A DNA stretch of 64,000 bases, from NCBI GenBank assembly GCA_020080175.1, contig JAGHQL010000062.1:1-64000 (forward strand), written 5' to 3'. The notes under the pieces were generated by a model. It searched no databases. It worked only from the letters and a program-made list of their open reading frames with translations, and was not told the DNA's origin. Every line of letters starts with the position of its first letter. Within the stretch, counting starts at the first letter, position 1. A program made the position numbers and the translations under genes. This document shows, in pieces, positions 1-11,086 of the stretch. This DNA is from Glutinoglossum americanum (taxonomy: Eukaryota; Ascomycota; Geoglossomycetes; Geoglossales; Geoglossaceae).

Positions 1-725
1 GGGAGGGCAGGCTCTCAAGTGGATTTACTAATGACAACACCACCACCGCCCCCCCACCCCTCGCCCCCCTCCTCTCAAGCACCCTCTTCCCTAAAACCCC
101 TATCCCCACCCTCCTCCTCCCACACCCCCACCACCGCAACCCACACTTCCGACCCTTCCTCCCTTTCCCCACTCCCCCACCAACCCCCCTAAACACCTTC
201 CTCCTAACCCTCCTCGCCCACTCGAAAACCTCAATCCGCATCCAAACCCCCAACCTAACCTCCCCCCCAGTCCTCGACTCCCTCCTCTCCGCTCTCTCCC
301 GCGGCGTGAACATCACAATAACAACCACTCCCCGAATGATGTGGCTCGAACAGCTCGCCACCGCCGGATCCACCACGGAATGCCGCGTCCGCTCCCTGAA
401 GCGCCGCGCCAGGCGCTTAAAACTATCGGAAAACTCCCCCGGGGACCGCGACTTGGAGTCTGGCGGTCGCGGAAGGGGCTCTCTCAGGATTCGCTACTAC
501 ACCCCTCGCCCTGACACCCCAGATCCTGCAGCAGAGCCTTTAAAATCTCACCTCAAACTCACCATCGTCGACGACGAGATCGCCGTCCTCGGAAGCGGAA
601 ACATGGACCGAGCGAGCTGGTACACGAGTCGGGAACTCGGCATTGCCCTCTTTGGCAAGGAAGCCGTGGAGAGGATAAAGAGCGTTGTGGGAGAGGGGAT
701 GGAGGGGAGGATGAGGGATGGATGA
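1..725 (+). CDS. Phospholipase D-like protein, 3' part only
   Basis: The reading frame is open from base 3 to the TGA at 723-725, so the window start cuts the gene and about 240 C-terminal residues remain. Seen: an HxKx4D motif (His codon at 549) followed by GSGNMDRASWYTSRELG, the usual layout of the second catalytic HKD half of the phospholipase D superfamily. Before it comes a segment reading SIRIQTPNLTS and a later ARGV-like stretch (SRGVNITITTT), as in fungal PLD/phosphatidylserine-synthase-like proteins. The first HKD motif must lie upstream of the window. The family cleaves or transfers phosphodiester bonds, usually in phospholipids; the substrate cannot be told here. The first 300 bases are very C-rich, giving a Pro/Leu/Thr-rich linker. 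No intron is apparent in the visible part. Confidence 0.8.
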   Translation, partial: EGRLSSGFTNDNTTTAPPPLAPLLSSTLFPKTPIPTLLLPHPHHRNPHFRPFLPFPTPPPTPLNTFLLTLLAHSKTSIRIQTPNLTSPPVLDSLLSALSRGVNITITTTPRMMWLEQLATAGSTTECRVRSLKRRARRLKLSENSPGDRDLESGGRGRGSLRIRYYTPRPDTPDPAAEPLKSHLKLTIVDDEIAVLGSGNMDRASWYTSRELGIALFGKEAVERIKSVVGEGMEGRMRDG

Positions 726-1065
726 TCTGATTGGTGGGGGTTGGGGTGTATGCATTTATATATATTAAAGAGAGCGGGATGGTGAGGGGTTGACCTATGC
801 CGAGGGGACTTAGGATTGTAAATGCAATGTGGTAAAAAAAAAAAAAAAAAGGCATCAATTCATCTCAATCATCACAATAATCCTTCTATCCTGCCCCTCT
901 ACCTCTAGTTAGACCCAACCCAACCAAGAAAAAAAGTCCCATTCCCTTCCTTATTTCCTCACCCCATACTCCATGCCGACATGCGCCCGACCCAAAGAAC
1001 AAACCCAAAAAAAAAAACATATCAAGAACCTCATCAGTAATAAAGGAAAGTCTCAAAATCTCCCA
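726..1065. other. 3' flank between convergent genes
   Basis: A 17-nt A run lies at 834-850, about 110 bases after the PLD stop, probably in or near the 3' UTR. The rest is C/T-rich low-complexity sequence leading to the end of the small minus-strand gene. No coding signal is seen. Confidence 0.5.
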
Positions 1066-1441
1066 TCACCGCCCCTTCCCCCCCATCCTCCTCCCAGCCT
1101 GAACTCCACAACTCACAAATTTCCCGCCTTCACTCCCATCCTGCTCTCCTTCCTCCTCACCTCCCCCTTCCCTCTCACTCCTCGAAGAAGCAGACCCTTC
1201 ACTACTCGACGAGCTCGGTCTCTCCCCATCCCCACTACACCACGTACACTTTGAAATTATCAGGCCTTTCCCGTCACAATGATGACACAAAGTTCTAGCC
1301 AATGTTAGCTGCATTTACGTTAGGTTGAGGAGGTGTAAAAGTATACCTCGTGTGTCCCGCGCACTGGCTACAGTTGTCGACCCTCTTTCCTCCGATGCAG
1401 GCATGTAGGGCCTGGGAGGCTCCTCCACGCTGGTTGTTCAT
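1066..1441 (-). CDS. Small Cys-rich protein with CxxCxGxG-type motifs (two exons)
   Basis: I do not recognise this as a named gene. The model is exon 1 1441-1347 and exon 2 1294-1066, with a 52-nt intron that has a GT donor (GAG|GTATAC), a GCTAAC branch-like site and an AG acceptor. It gives 107 residues. Joining the exons brings together three zinc-ribbon-like pairs: C24-x2-C27 (NCSQCAGH), C35-x2-C38 (CHHCDGKG) and C48-x2-C51 (CTWCSGDG). These resemble the zinc repeats of DnaJ-type chaperones and BSD2-like proteins, but there is no J domain. A Ser-rich and then acidic Glu/Gly-rich tail follows. Spacing and CxxCxGxG form suggest zinc binding and perhaps an interaction role; that is inference. 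Without splicing only exon 2 would look like an ORF, so the gene is easy to miss. It ends convergent with the PLD-like gene. Confidence 0.55.
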
Positions 1442-4097
1442 TTGAAACTCTATCTTCAAGAAGCTAGTTTGGTTTGCTGAATGGTGCCGTGTTGGAGGCC
1501 TTAGACAGGAACTAATAGATATACCCTATCGTTTGTTGTTGTTGTTGTCTTTTCGTCGTTGATAACGAAGGGTTCTTTCCCTTCTTTTCCAGACCTCTCT
1601 CTTAAACCTCAGCCTAGCCAGGGAGCCTTATATGTGTATACGGGTATGAACTGTTGGTATATGTGTACGTGATCAACAAAGTTGATGTGAATCTGGGCGA
1701 ATCAAACCTCCGTAGCTTTATACGCCTGACTCATCTCGTATCCATATGAGTAAGGCAACCACAAGGCTGTAGAGCCGACCATATCCCCCTCCTTCGCCTT
1801 GCATCGCCCAACCCGACCCAAATCCGCCCTACTGGTGTGGATTGATAGCTTAGCCATCCCCACAGGTCACGGGCCATTGGGTCACCCACCTTTTGGGTAT
1901 GGAATAGGGAAAAAGGTGAATCCCCTGGCTCCCGCCCTCCCATTGCCCCGAAAACGTGGCACTCGCATGACAACCACAAGGCCCACATTCGTGCGCTACC
2001 TAGCCTTCTTTGTGCCGAGGTTTGTGTGCTCTTGTCCCCCCACTCTCCTTCCTTTCATCCATCAATCCACCCAGTCTCCTACTTTTGTCAAATCACCCAC
2101 TCAAGGAAAGCGTATTCTCGCTCGCCCTGCCGAAGAAGCCACCCTGGTCCCAATATACCTCAATCTAACCGAGAGTGAAAAGTGGTTTGTTAGGTCGTCT
2201 CTATCCAAAACAATGACACGAAAGCTATAAACCACATGAGCTCTGAACACATCCGTGAAACTTTCGAACACACGAAAAAAATATGAGACGACACCAGATT
2301 GCCTTTATGCTGACACTGCTAGCCGGGTTCATACGTATCAGAGCCTTTGGTTTCGAAGGCAATGAGTGCTGTCCCCTGGTAATCTACAGCATGGAAATGT
2401 TGCCCCAGATGACCACCACACCGCTTTATCGAGATCAAATTTTGCCAACGCAACAGCTCATCTCCTTCCGCAGAGTCAAGTCTTGAGGAGCGTTAAACCT
2501 ACCGTACATCCGTCGATCCAATCCCCAGATTGTTGAAGAGACCAAAAGCCAAAGAGCGTAGGAAAAATAAAGCCGCGCATGTTACAAGTGTAACTCAAGT
2601 TCAATGCACTTGAGATAGCGTCTAGCCAGTTCAAACCTTGCCCCCTCTCTCTTACCGAGGCATCCCATCAATCCAGGTATGACATAAATAGAGACGGAAC
2701 TGTCCCCATGTTCCCCCGTTGAACGGTCAGCCCACAACTGCCACCAGGTGCGAGACGATCTTCGATATCGTATAGTTTTCCCGGAACAGGGCCTTTGGTA
2801 GTTACACGATTCAACACAACACAGATTACAGGTGGACAATAAAAGCCGCCGTGGGCCGAGGTAGTAGAGCCAGTTCTCCGAGAGTACCATGAGCCAGGTG
2901 GTGCCTAACCAGTCGGTCGTATGCTCGTTAAACAATCAAGCAGATAGAGTCCGATTGCCTCCCAGCCCAATCTAGGGGTAACCTTTGCACAAGGCAGCTT
3001 GCATGGCCAGCATTTCTAGAACATTTGATTGTGATGCATGATGATGGCATTCTTGGGATGGAATGCGATGCCATCGCCTGGCCGAGGTACTGACAAGCCA
3101 CCACATCAAATTAGTCTTCGTGTGATACATTGGAGAGGGGGCAGTGTGACCTACTAGGCTGAGATAAACTCGACCGGGAGATCCAGTCGAGGGGTCTTAG
3201 CGGCACTCGATGCAAGATGGCTTGACACCGTAGTAACCGCAGAACACCCATGTGAACAGTAACTGTCTGTACTCTATCTGCGCATAGTCTCGACATTACC
3301 TGGTATTGAGGACCACAAAGCCGCCTTCACCGCCCCGGAGAACCCTAAATCCGGTTGCACAGAGCAGGCATATACGCTATTTAAGGGTCAAGGGACACAC
3401 GCCATCAACAAGAAGTGTTGCACAACAAAAGACGAATAAGTGCATTTCATTCATTTATTATTGCGTCAACCACAGCAAAGGCCACATCCATCGCGTAACA
3501 ACCCTAAGAAACAAGAAAAAGAGATAGAGTAGTAGACTTGTTGAAGGCCACGATCCCCGGCTGCAATAACGTAAAATAGGTGTATCGCTGGAGCAACGAG
3601 GTAGATCATGCGGAAGGGAGAGACGGAAGCATCGACAGCAGCACATACCGTCATCACCGACCACCTAGCTACCAAAGCTGTTGTGGTTCCTTGAGCTATA
3701 CCTCGAAATACGTTCGTGCTTCCTGCCTGCCGTGTAACCGACGTGCAATACAATACGCAAATAGGAGCCGTACCCGATTTCCCGTTCGATAACCCAATCC
3801 TTCCAGCAAATCGGAATACGCAAGACCGCCTGATCATCAAATCGGCTCCCATCAACAGGCACCCGCTACCCTCTTTCGGAATATTGGGGAAAGAAAGTGA
3901 TCCTCTGACCGAAACCACAAAACACCGTTTCAACACCGTCATCCATCCTTTGAACATTTGGTTAGGAAATTACATCTAGGAGGAGTTGAGCGTGACCCTG
4001 CCAATATCTGACTTTGGCTATCGAGATCTTGCACAACATAGTCGTGCAGCGTGGAACATTGACCCATGTCTTTGCCCCCCAAAAAACCGAAAGCAAT
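1442..4097. other. 2.7 kb stretch without a recognisable gene
   Basis: Several unrelated short ORFs lie here on both strands (for example 1799-2230 +, 2582-2935 -, 3466-3957 -, 3716-3979 +). None shows a known motif, convincing codon pattern or splice-linked continuation. The first few hundred bases (1442-1700) are T-rich and probably promoter or 5' UTR of the small minus-strand gene. I saw no terminal repeats or transposase-like sequence. A lineage-specific gene or an old decayed element cannot be excluded. Confidence 0.4.
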
Positions 4098-7000
4098 TCA
4101 TGCACTCGGCGCACTGGCGACCAAAGCCGCAAACACGCCTATGCCACCGATAACCGCTCCGGCCAAGGCGGTAGCTGCGAATCTAGCAATTCCGCCACGC
4201 CTTGGCTCCGTAGTGACTTTAACCCTCTTGCTCGCGGGCTCATCTGCGTGAGTGGCTTGTGTATTCTCGAATTGCGATGACGAGTCAAAGCTAACCAACT
4301 CCTCGGGCGGAGCTAGAACATCTTGCTCTCTTGGCTGAGCATCGGCCATTAGAGAATCTTCGAAAATTAGCGGTTGGGACTGCTCTTGAGAAGGTTCCGA
4401 GTTGTGAACATTGTCAAGATCAAGCGATGAAATTTCATCAGCCTTCCGTTTAATTCCCACATAGCATGACACGCTATGCCTTGGCATCTCTGGCTTAGAT
4501 GGCGGCACCTCTTCCACGGGATCGACGATATTGCGGATCGAAACTCTCGACGATGAGATCGGTTCCTGACTCTCCTGAGGGCCGCCTAAGTTCTCCCGCA
4601 TGTCTTGGGGAGGCCTGGCCATCTCCGCCTCACATTGGCTGGATATATCCATGTCTCGCTTCATCCAGTTTTCAAAGTCTTTCTTGAGACCAGCAGCGCT
4701 CATTGCAATGGGAAAACCAGCGTCCCGAAATTCCCCCTGGCGGGCGCCATCAGTCATGTATGGAGGACTTGAGAGCTCATCCGTAGCCCCGAAGCTCCCA
4801 GCTTCGCTCGCTGTACTCGCGAAGTCTCTAAATTCTCTGGAGGGTTTTTGGGAGCACGTATCCTGAGGCTCGAAGTCGAAGGTTCCTGGCTCGAAAGAGA
4901 ACACATAATCGAGATCTGATGTGGACGGGAAACTCGTAGTTGTCCTGGTTGGCTGAGGAACCGTTGGTTTCCTAGGTTCATTGGAAAAGGCCTCCTTGCG
5001 GTTCGCCTCTCTCGCCTGGAAAAACTCAGACTTGCCAGACAGTTCGCCAAGTTTACGGGCATTGTCAGCACGAAGGGACTCGGGCATGTCGACATCATCG
5101 GTACGGCTAAAGACAGTCATAGGATCATTCCTGTTTCCATTGGAGAAGTGGGCTCCCTTTTCGATAGCCTCGTGAACCTCACATAATATGCCACTGCTCC
5201 GAGGGGGAAATTCGCTAGACCTCTCCTTCGGAAACGGGCCCACATTGGGATTGGTCTGTATAGAAGACGTTTTAACCATTGCCGCATCGGAAGGGCTCGG
5301 AGCCCTCGCCGTGGAATTCGGTTCAGGTGGGAAATAAATAGGCGACACAGCTTCGCTTACTTTCATCTTCTGTATTGGTGGAAGGCTGCAATTTGTGCCC
5401 CGGTACTGGATATTGTGGTGAGTAAACGTTCTGGTAGAGAGACCAGGGTTATTTGCAACACTAATCTGGCTGTCCTCGACAAGAATAACTGGGGCTGTGG
5501 GTGGCGTTGCTAGGTTATTGGTATCCTCAATTGTGGTCTCTTCAATGGTCTTCATAGCCTCGGTCATCACTGATAGTTTGGAGGGCTCCGGTCCTGGCTG
5601 TGACGATTCTTCATCATTGTCGCCGTCAGACTCAGTATCTTCTGCTTCTGAAGCCTCATCATAGTAATCGAACACGCTCTGCTCGTGGTCGCTCACAGGT
5701 CGTGACCACCCTTCATTATCGAATTCGTCTTCACTCACCACCTCGTCATCGAAGTTCTCTCCGCTGCCATCTTCATCAGACGAATATGTAGGAATATCCA
5801 TATCGTGATCTGAGCCTACTGAAGACTCATTCCCGTACGCGGAGGCGGGTGGAGGAGAATACTCTTCATCCTCCCTTGGTTCCTGTCCCGTTGCAACGCA
5901 ATCCGAACGGCTATACGAGGGAGGCCTAGAATCGTTTTGCTTGCCCACTCCAATGATCTCGCGGGCTGGGGTGTCCTCAATGATAACAGGGTTCTTTGCA
6001 TTCCCAGTCACTTCATCGAGGTCAATGACTGTGATATCCTTAGCTTGGCGTTTCGAGCTTGACGACGTATTTTCCCCTGCGGAACATCCTCGGTTAAACT
6101 CACGCTCAACAGAGCTTCTGGTGAGGAATAAGCCTTCATCCTCTGCCTTCTCTTGTTCTGTCAGGCCGGTTGGGCCGGAGAACTCGATATCAACCAATTC
6201 TACTGGGCAGGAGATCGTGTTGCGGGAATGACCGGCCTGCTGCACTTCTTGTGAATCCACTTCATTGGCTTGGGTGTGAATTCTCGTTCCCTCATGGCGG
6301 CCATAGCCACTAGTAAGGGGAGATGAGGGCTCGGAGTCAGGTACCATAAATGTAGAGACATTGGCGACAGGCGCTGTAGTCTGTGGTTGGGGGCTGGGGG
6401 ACATTTGTGGAGGATTCAGAGGATGCTTGTCGACAGAAGATCCGCTGTCGCTCATACCGTCGTCGGATGAGATCATTAGGTCTTCGTCGGCGATGCCGTA
6501 GCCTCGGTTGGGAGAGTTGGTTAATGGGGACGAGGATATGGGAGTCGGTGGGCTGGACCTATTTAGTATACTGTAGCTAGAAGGGGGTTTCGGCTAATGG
6601 GCTTACCTCCAGTCGTCCCAATCAATATGCACTTTAAATTGTCTTGGAGGAAAGATATCTGGAAATGCCATATCGTCAGCAATGAGCTTATTAAAGCCTC
6701 CACCGAACACAAGACAACCACTTGAAACAGAAACAGCTAGACAGCATGGGGGAATCATGAGAGCTATGCCAACCTTTTCCTCGAGCGACCTCGCTACCAA
6801 ATGTAACAATCTGATCACTGGTGATTTTCTGCATATCTTGCTTCTTCAACTGCCTATTGTCGATCTTGGTCCCATGCATAGATCCAATGTCCGTTAGGGA
6901 TATGGCCTGTTTACTTGTAGTTAGCACGTAATGAAATTTAAGTAAGAGTGGGGGCTGTCGGGGTACTTGCTCTCGGGTTCTGCGCCATACTCAGCTGAGC

Positions 7001-7412
7001 ATGCTCTCGAGACATCACGGGGCTGTCGAACCAGGCGTTGTTGGGGCTAGGTTGGAGGCCCTTGGAAGCGCTCTTTGATGCTCGTCCAATCCTCACGGCC
7101 GAAGTGCTCGGCGTGAGTTTAAGGATCCGAGGGGAGGGGTCGGCGGGAAAGTTGAGAGGGAAGAGGGTGACAGTGGCTGCAATGACCATTAGCCTTCGTG
7201 TTATGGATCCAGCTGTATGGAAATGCGCTGAAAGCGATAGGCTTAAAAGAAAGGACACAGTGAAAAAGGGAGTGTTGAACAGTGGAGAGGTCTGCGAGCC
7301 GAATTCCAGGCCATGGCGGGGTAGGGCAATCATGAAACTCGCAAACCAGATCGTCTTAAACACAGGTAAAAGGTTCGGCAGTCTTACCTTGCTTGGTCAC
7401 GATAGCTGACAT
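4098..7412 (-). CDS. FHA-domain protein with C-terminal membrane anchor
   Basis: Five exons fit: 7412-7388, 7212-6971, 6906-6774, 6658-6607 and 6558-4098, giving 970 residues with every phase closing. Residues about 20-140 form a forkhead-associated domain: VRIGRASK, then SREHAQL, then DIGSMHGT and a closing TFGSEVARG..FPPRQFKV strand. FHA domains bind phosphothreonine peptides. The middle 700 residues are acidic, Ser/Pro-rich and probably disordered. The last 30 residues are a Gly/Ala hydrophobic helix (FAATALAGAVIGGIGVFAAL) with almost nothing after it, typical of a tail anchor in the ER or outer mitochondrial membrane. Intron 2 has a GC donor (AGA|GCAAGT); the GT two bases on breaks the frame. 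Tail-anchored FHA proteins of the Far9/SLMAP type belong to STRIPAK, but I see no coiled coil, so that link is weak. The N-terminal 25-nt exon is the least sure part; an alternative start is the ATG at 7189. Confidence 0.75.
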
Positions 7413-8473
7413 ATCGTAGATTAGAACTCTAGTGTCTCTCCTGCGTCGCCTTTTCAAGAGAATCGATGCGATGAAGTGCCCAACCTGATGACAAGCTGGT
7501 AGCCGAGCGAGTGGCGCTCCGAGTGCTCAACTTGGGAGTTGACCCGCCAAAGCCGTGACGTAACGACAAAACTGTTGAGAGAGGATGTGCGAGGTGCTGG
7601 TTCGATGAATACTGAAGGCGAGGGGCGAGGAAGTTTCGTTATTGAGCTCAGAAGGTACAGTGGATGTATCGTATGTAAGGAATGAATGTATATTGAGTAG
7701 AGGAGGGGTTACGTCCAGGCTGCAGTCCGAGTCAGCAAGCAGAACAACTGTTGCGCTTGCCTGAAACGGCGTTATTATGGCGGATCCGGTTAGCCTAGGC
7801 GCTCACTGGCTAAGGGCAGCGACCCACTCCGACCGGCAGCCCCCTCTTCGATTCGATAAGGCACCGCAGGGCGTCAACCGCTGTGGACGGTTGTATGTGG
7901 AAAGAAAAATCGCGCAGGATCTACGAGCTGTGTAAGTTCTCGAATGGAAAATGGGCATATCACTACTGAGCCAGAGACTGGGTTGGTTTTTCTAAAGAAT
8001 GGCCAACCGGAGGGAACCAACACTAGTGTGTCGTGAATATTAAGTGGTTAATAAGCTAGGATAGAGCTCAACCATGGTATCCACCTTTCCATTTCATATT
8101 ACATGCATCACCCCCCAAGAATACCGAATAGGGAGCAGAGAAGACTTTTCAACACCTGCCGTCGCAGGACGACTAAATTACACGGAGTTTGAATAGAAGG
8201 AGGGGAAGGAATGGTCCACACGTCTAGGCCGTGGATCCTACAGACTTGCTGTGAAAGTGCTTTTGGTAACGCTGATACGCCAGGTAATTATTTTGTAACT
8301 GGGATACAAAAAGAAGGGGATGTTGCAACTCCTAGAGAAAGTCACCGATTGCCGATCACTCCTATTAATCTGTCGACATGTGTTTCTTCACACAAAGGGC
8401 GTCGAAATGCGGATCGAAGCCGAATGCTTGACACCCAAGGTCCTCGCCCAATCTCTCCCGCTCGAAAGAGCCT
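7413..8473. other. Intergenic: FHA gene promoter and TOM70 3' flank
   Basis: About 1.06 kb between two minus-strand genes. It should carry the promoter and 5' UTR of the FHA gene and the 3' UTR of TOM70. A short ORF begins at 8211 on the plus strand but overlaps the last TOM70 exon antisense and has no recognisable features. Confidence 0.5.
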
Positions 8474-10667
8474 CTATCTGACCGCTGACGCACCTCCAAG
8501 CGGTGACATCCCTTGTAATCGGCTGGCAAGTTGGGGGTATTTTTCTTGCACCTTTCATGACTAGTTAGATACACCGCCCAAGGTTGATCATACCCTTTAG
8601 AGCGAGGGAGAGGGGAGGCATACCTCAAGCTGTGTTCTTGTTGCTTCTGCATATGATAACGCATTTACGATTTCTCCCTCCGTCCTCGAGAGCTCTGCCG
8701 CACGTTCGAAGTACTTCAGCGCATCAGGCACCTTACCTTGCTGAAGAAGGAGTTGGGCCATTGTCGCAACAGCAATGTCACATTCGGGGTCGACTATAGT
8801 CTGTCAGCGCATCCTAGGTAAGGTAAGGCAAAGGGGTCATACTGATTAAAGCCTTTTGGCAGAGTTTCTCCGCTTCTCCAAAATTCTGCTTCCACTGGAA
8901 AAGGGCCAAGGCTTTATTGATTAACGGCAAAACGTTCATCCCTATCAGTTTGGTCTGCTTCTCCATTTCCACAGCGGTATCGAACTTTTCAATTGCTTCT
9001 TGGTATTTTTGTTGATCCAATAGCAACTCGCCGTAGTAGTTGTACACATCAGGGACCTTGTCAAAGTTCTTTATGCAACGCCGGAATGTCGCCATTGACG
9101 ATGCTATGGAGCCCATCTTATACTGGGTAACACCGAGCTGAATATGGGAAAAAATGAAATCCTTGTCGAGATCAATGGATTTCTGGTAGTCCTTCGCCGC
9201 ATCAGCGTATTCTCCACAGATGAAGTGTAGCTGGGCGCGGTGATAATAGATATCAGGGTCATCAGCATTTTGGGTCATGGCCTGCGCAAAGTCGGCGGCG
9301 GCGGCTTCTCGATCCCCTTCTGAGGGTTAGTTTAGTGAGAATATCGATACACTAGTGGAGTCGAAATAGACTTACCGAGTTCCAAATGCATGCTCGCTCT
9401 CTTAATGAAACTCTGCGTGAGAGACGGCTGAAGTTCAACGCTCTTAGTCAGGTCGCTCAGCGCATCCGCTGAATCGCCCCTGAGATATTTAAATGTGCCC
9501 CGCATGTTGTAGGCGAACGCTTCATGCTCGCCCAAATCGCCCAGCTCGAGGGCCTTCTCAAAATGCTTCGCAGCTTTGTCATAGCTATCTCCAGTCCTTA
9601 GCCCTACAGCGACTAGGCCTGCCTGCAGTTGTCCCTTCCCACTTTCTTCGTCCAGAACCGCCGTTTCTTCCAAGCCTTCTGGAGGAGTTCTCGACCGGAA
9701 ACTCTGGAGGTAATTTGTGACAAAGGTAGGGCTAGGTAACCTCTTTTCTTTCTCTGCGAGGATTGCTTTCCCTTTGGCTTCTGCGACCTTCTTCAACAGC
9801 CTCTCGACGCTTTGCGCACTAGCCTCGTTTTTGAACCCATCGATGATGCAACTGGCAGTGTAGTCAAGGAGAGCCTCACTATACTTCTCCACGCGCTCAT
9901 ACGCGTTTGCTCTCCGGTTCAATGCCTTCACATATTCCGGGTCGAGCGCGAGGGCAGATGTTGTGTCATCGACAACCTTCTGCCATTCGCCTAGAGCATT
10001 ATAGCAAGCTGCACGATTAGAGTAGAAGATGGGGTCTGGTTTGCAGAGAATCGCTTTTCCATATAGTTTGATAGCTTCATTGTAGTTTTTCGAGCCGTAC
10101 GCCTTGTTGCCGGCGGCTTTAAGTTTAGCAGCATATTCTTTTCGTTCCTACACCCCGATATCAATGAGCTGCCGATTGAAAAATCTTTGATTCTACCTAC
10201 CTGATCCGACAGAGTCTCGACAGTGGACTCATCTACCTCTGGGAGTTCATTCTCAACCTCGACTGTGGGGATCCGCTTTTGGGCCGCTGGCAAATGAATG
10301 CATTAGCACCGCCAATCCAATAAACGAAAGCATATCTACCTGGCTCTACATCCGACCTTGGTGAATCGTCCTTCTTCGACTCCTCCACCTGTTGCTTCTT
10401 AGCTTTCCGCCTGTCCTTTTTGCTCTTCCGCTTCTCTTCCGAGGGGAATCCACTGTCTAATCCTTTATTAGGTTCGGAGAGATAGTAAACAACACCAGCA
10501 CCCGTCACTATAATGGCTACAGCACCGGCCGTATACACCACAGCTTTGTTGTCGGCGGCCCAATTCGATAACCGATCCCATAGCGATGACGGTGTCGAAG
10601 AGGATAGAGAAGAGGCATCAACCGAAATATTTTGAACTGGAGGTATCGGCACTTGTCCGGTTGACAT
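8474..10667 (-). CDS. TOM70: Mitochondrial import receptor subunit TOM70
   Basis: Six exons (10667-10340, 10286-10201, 10147-9376, 9319-8843, 8793-8624, 8551-8474) give 636 residues, close to the usual length for fungal Tom70. The N terminus is short and polar, then one membrane span at about residues 42-62 ([20 protein letters not shown]), then a Lys-rich charged linker ([15 protein letters not shown]), matching an outer-membrane anchor with the bulk in the cytosol. TPR repeats fill the rest: [20 protein letters not shown] begins the clamp domain that binds Hsp70/Hsp90 tails, and later repeats form the preprotein-binding groove. The end, [17 protein letters not shown], is typical of the family. 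Known role: docking of chaperone-bound carrier-type precursors and handing them to the TOM40 pore. Introns are 49-72 nt. It is divergent from the aminotransferase gene. Confidence 0.95.
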
Positions 10668-11086
10668 ATTGACACACGTTAAAAACTAATAAACACGATG
10701 CTCAAAAAGATAAAACGTGGGTGCGACCAGCAGAAGGATTGGACGATAGGAGATCGTAGGTAGGGGATGGAAAAGCTGGCGAATAGGTCCTTGTTGTCGT
10801 AAGAGGCGAAAAAGTTCGGAGGAAATGAGGTACGCGAGGTTCGACCGCATCTGCAGCCGGCTGCTACCAAAATTACTGATAGCTTCCCTTACCGCAGCGC
10901 TCGCTCTCTCAGGCATTCGGCGCTATCGACATCTCGGGCTCTATACATCCCAGTTTGAATATCCGGACTCACGCCAAAGCTCCTTATATCACGTGATACT
11001 GCATGTAAGAGACTGCAAGCACGCTGCACGGATGAGAGCAGTGCGGGCATCTTCGTATAAGTATACTATCATTAATTGCTCACAAA
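10668..11086. promoter_or_regulatory. Divergent intergenic region, TOM70 / class IV aminotransferase
   Basis: The 419 bases separate two start codons facing away from each other, so both promoters must lie here. I could not pick out a convincing TATA box or named factor site. Confidence 0.5.

Noticed and set aside
834-850. 17-nt A run considered as a retrotransposon poly(A) tail
   Set aside because: No reverse-transcriptase sequence, target-site duplication or element body precedes it; it follows the PLD stop and fits a 3' UTR.
3466-3979. Overlapping ORFs on both strands (163 aa minus, 87 aa plus)
   Set aside because: They lie antisense to each other, have no known motif, signal peptide or convincing splice continuation, and fit chance in sequence of this composition.
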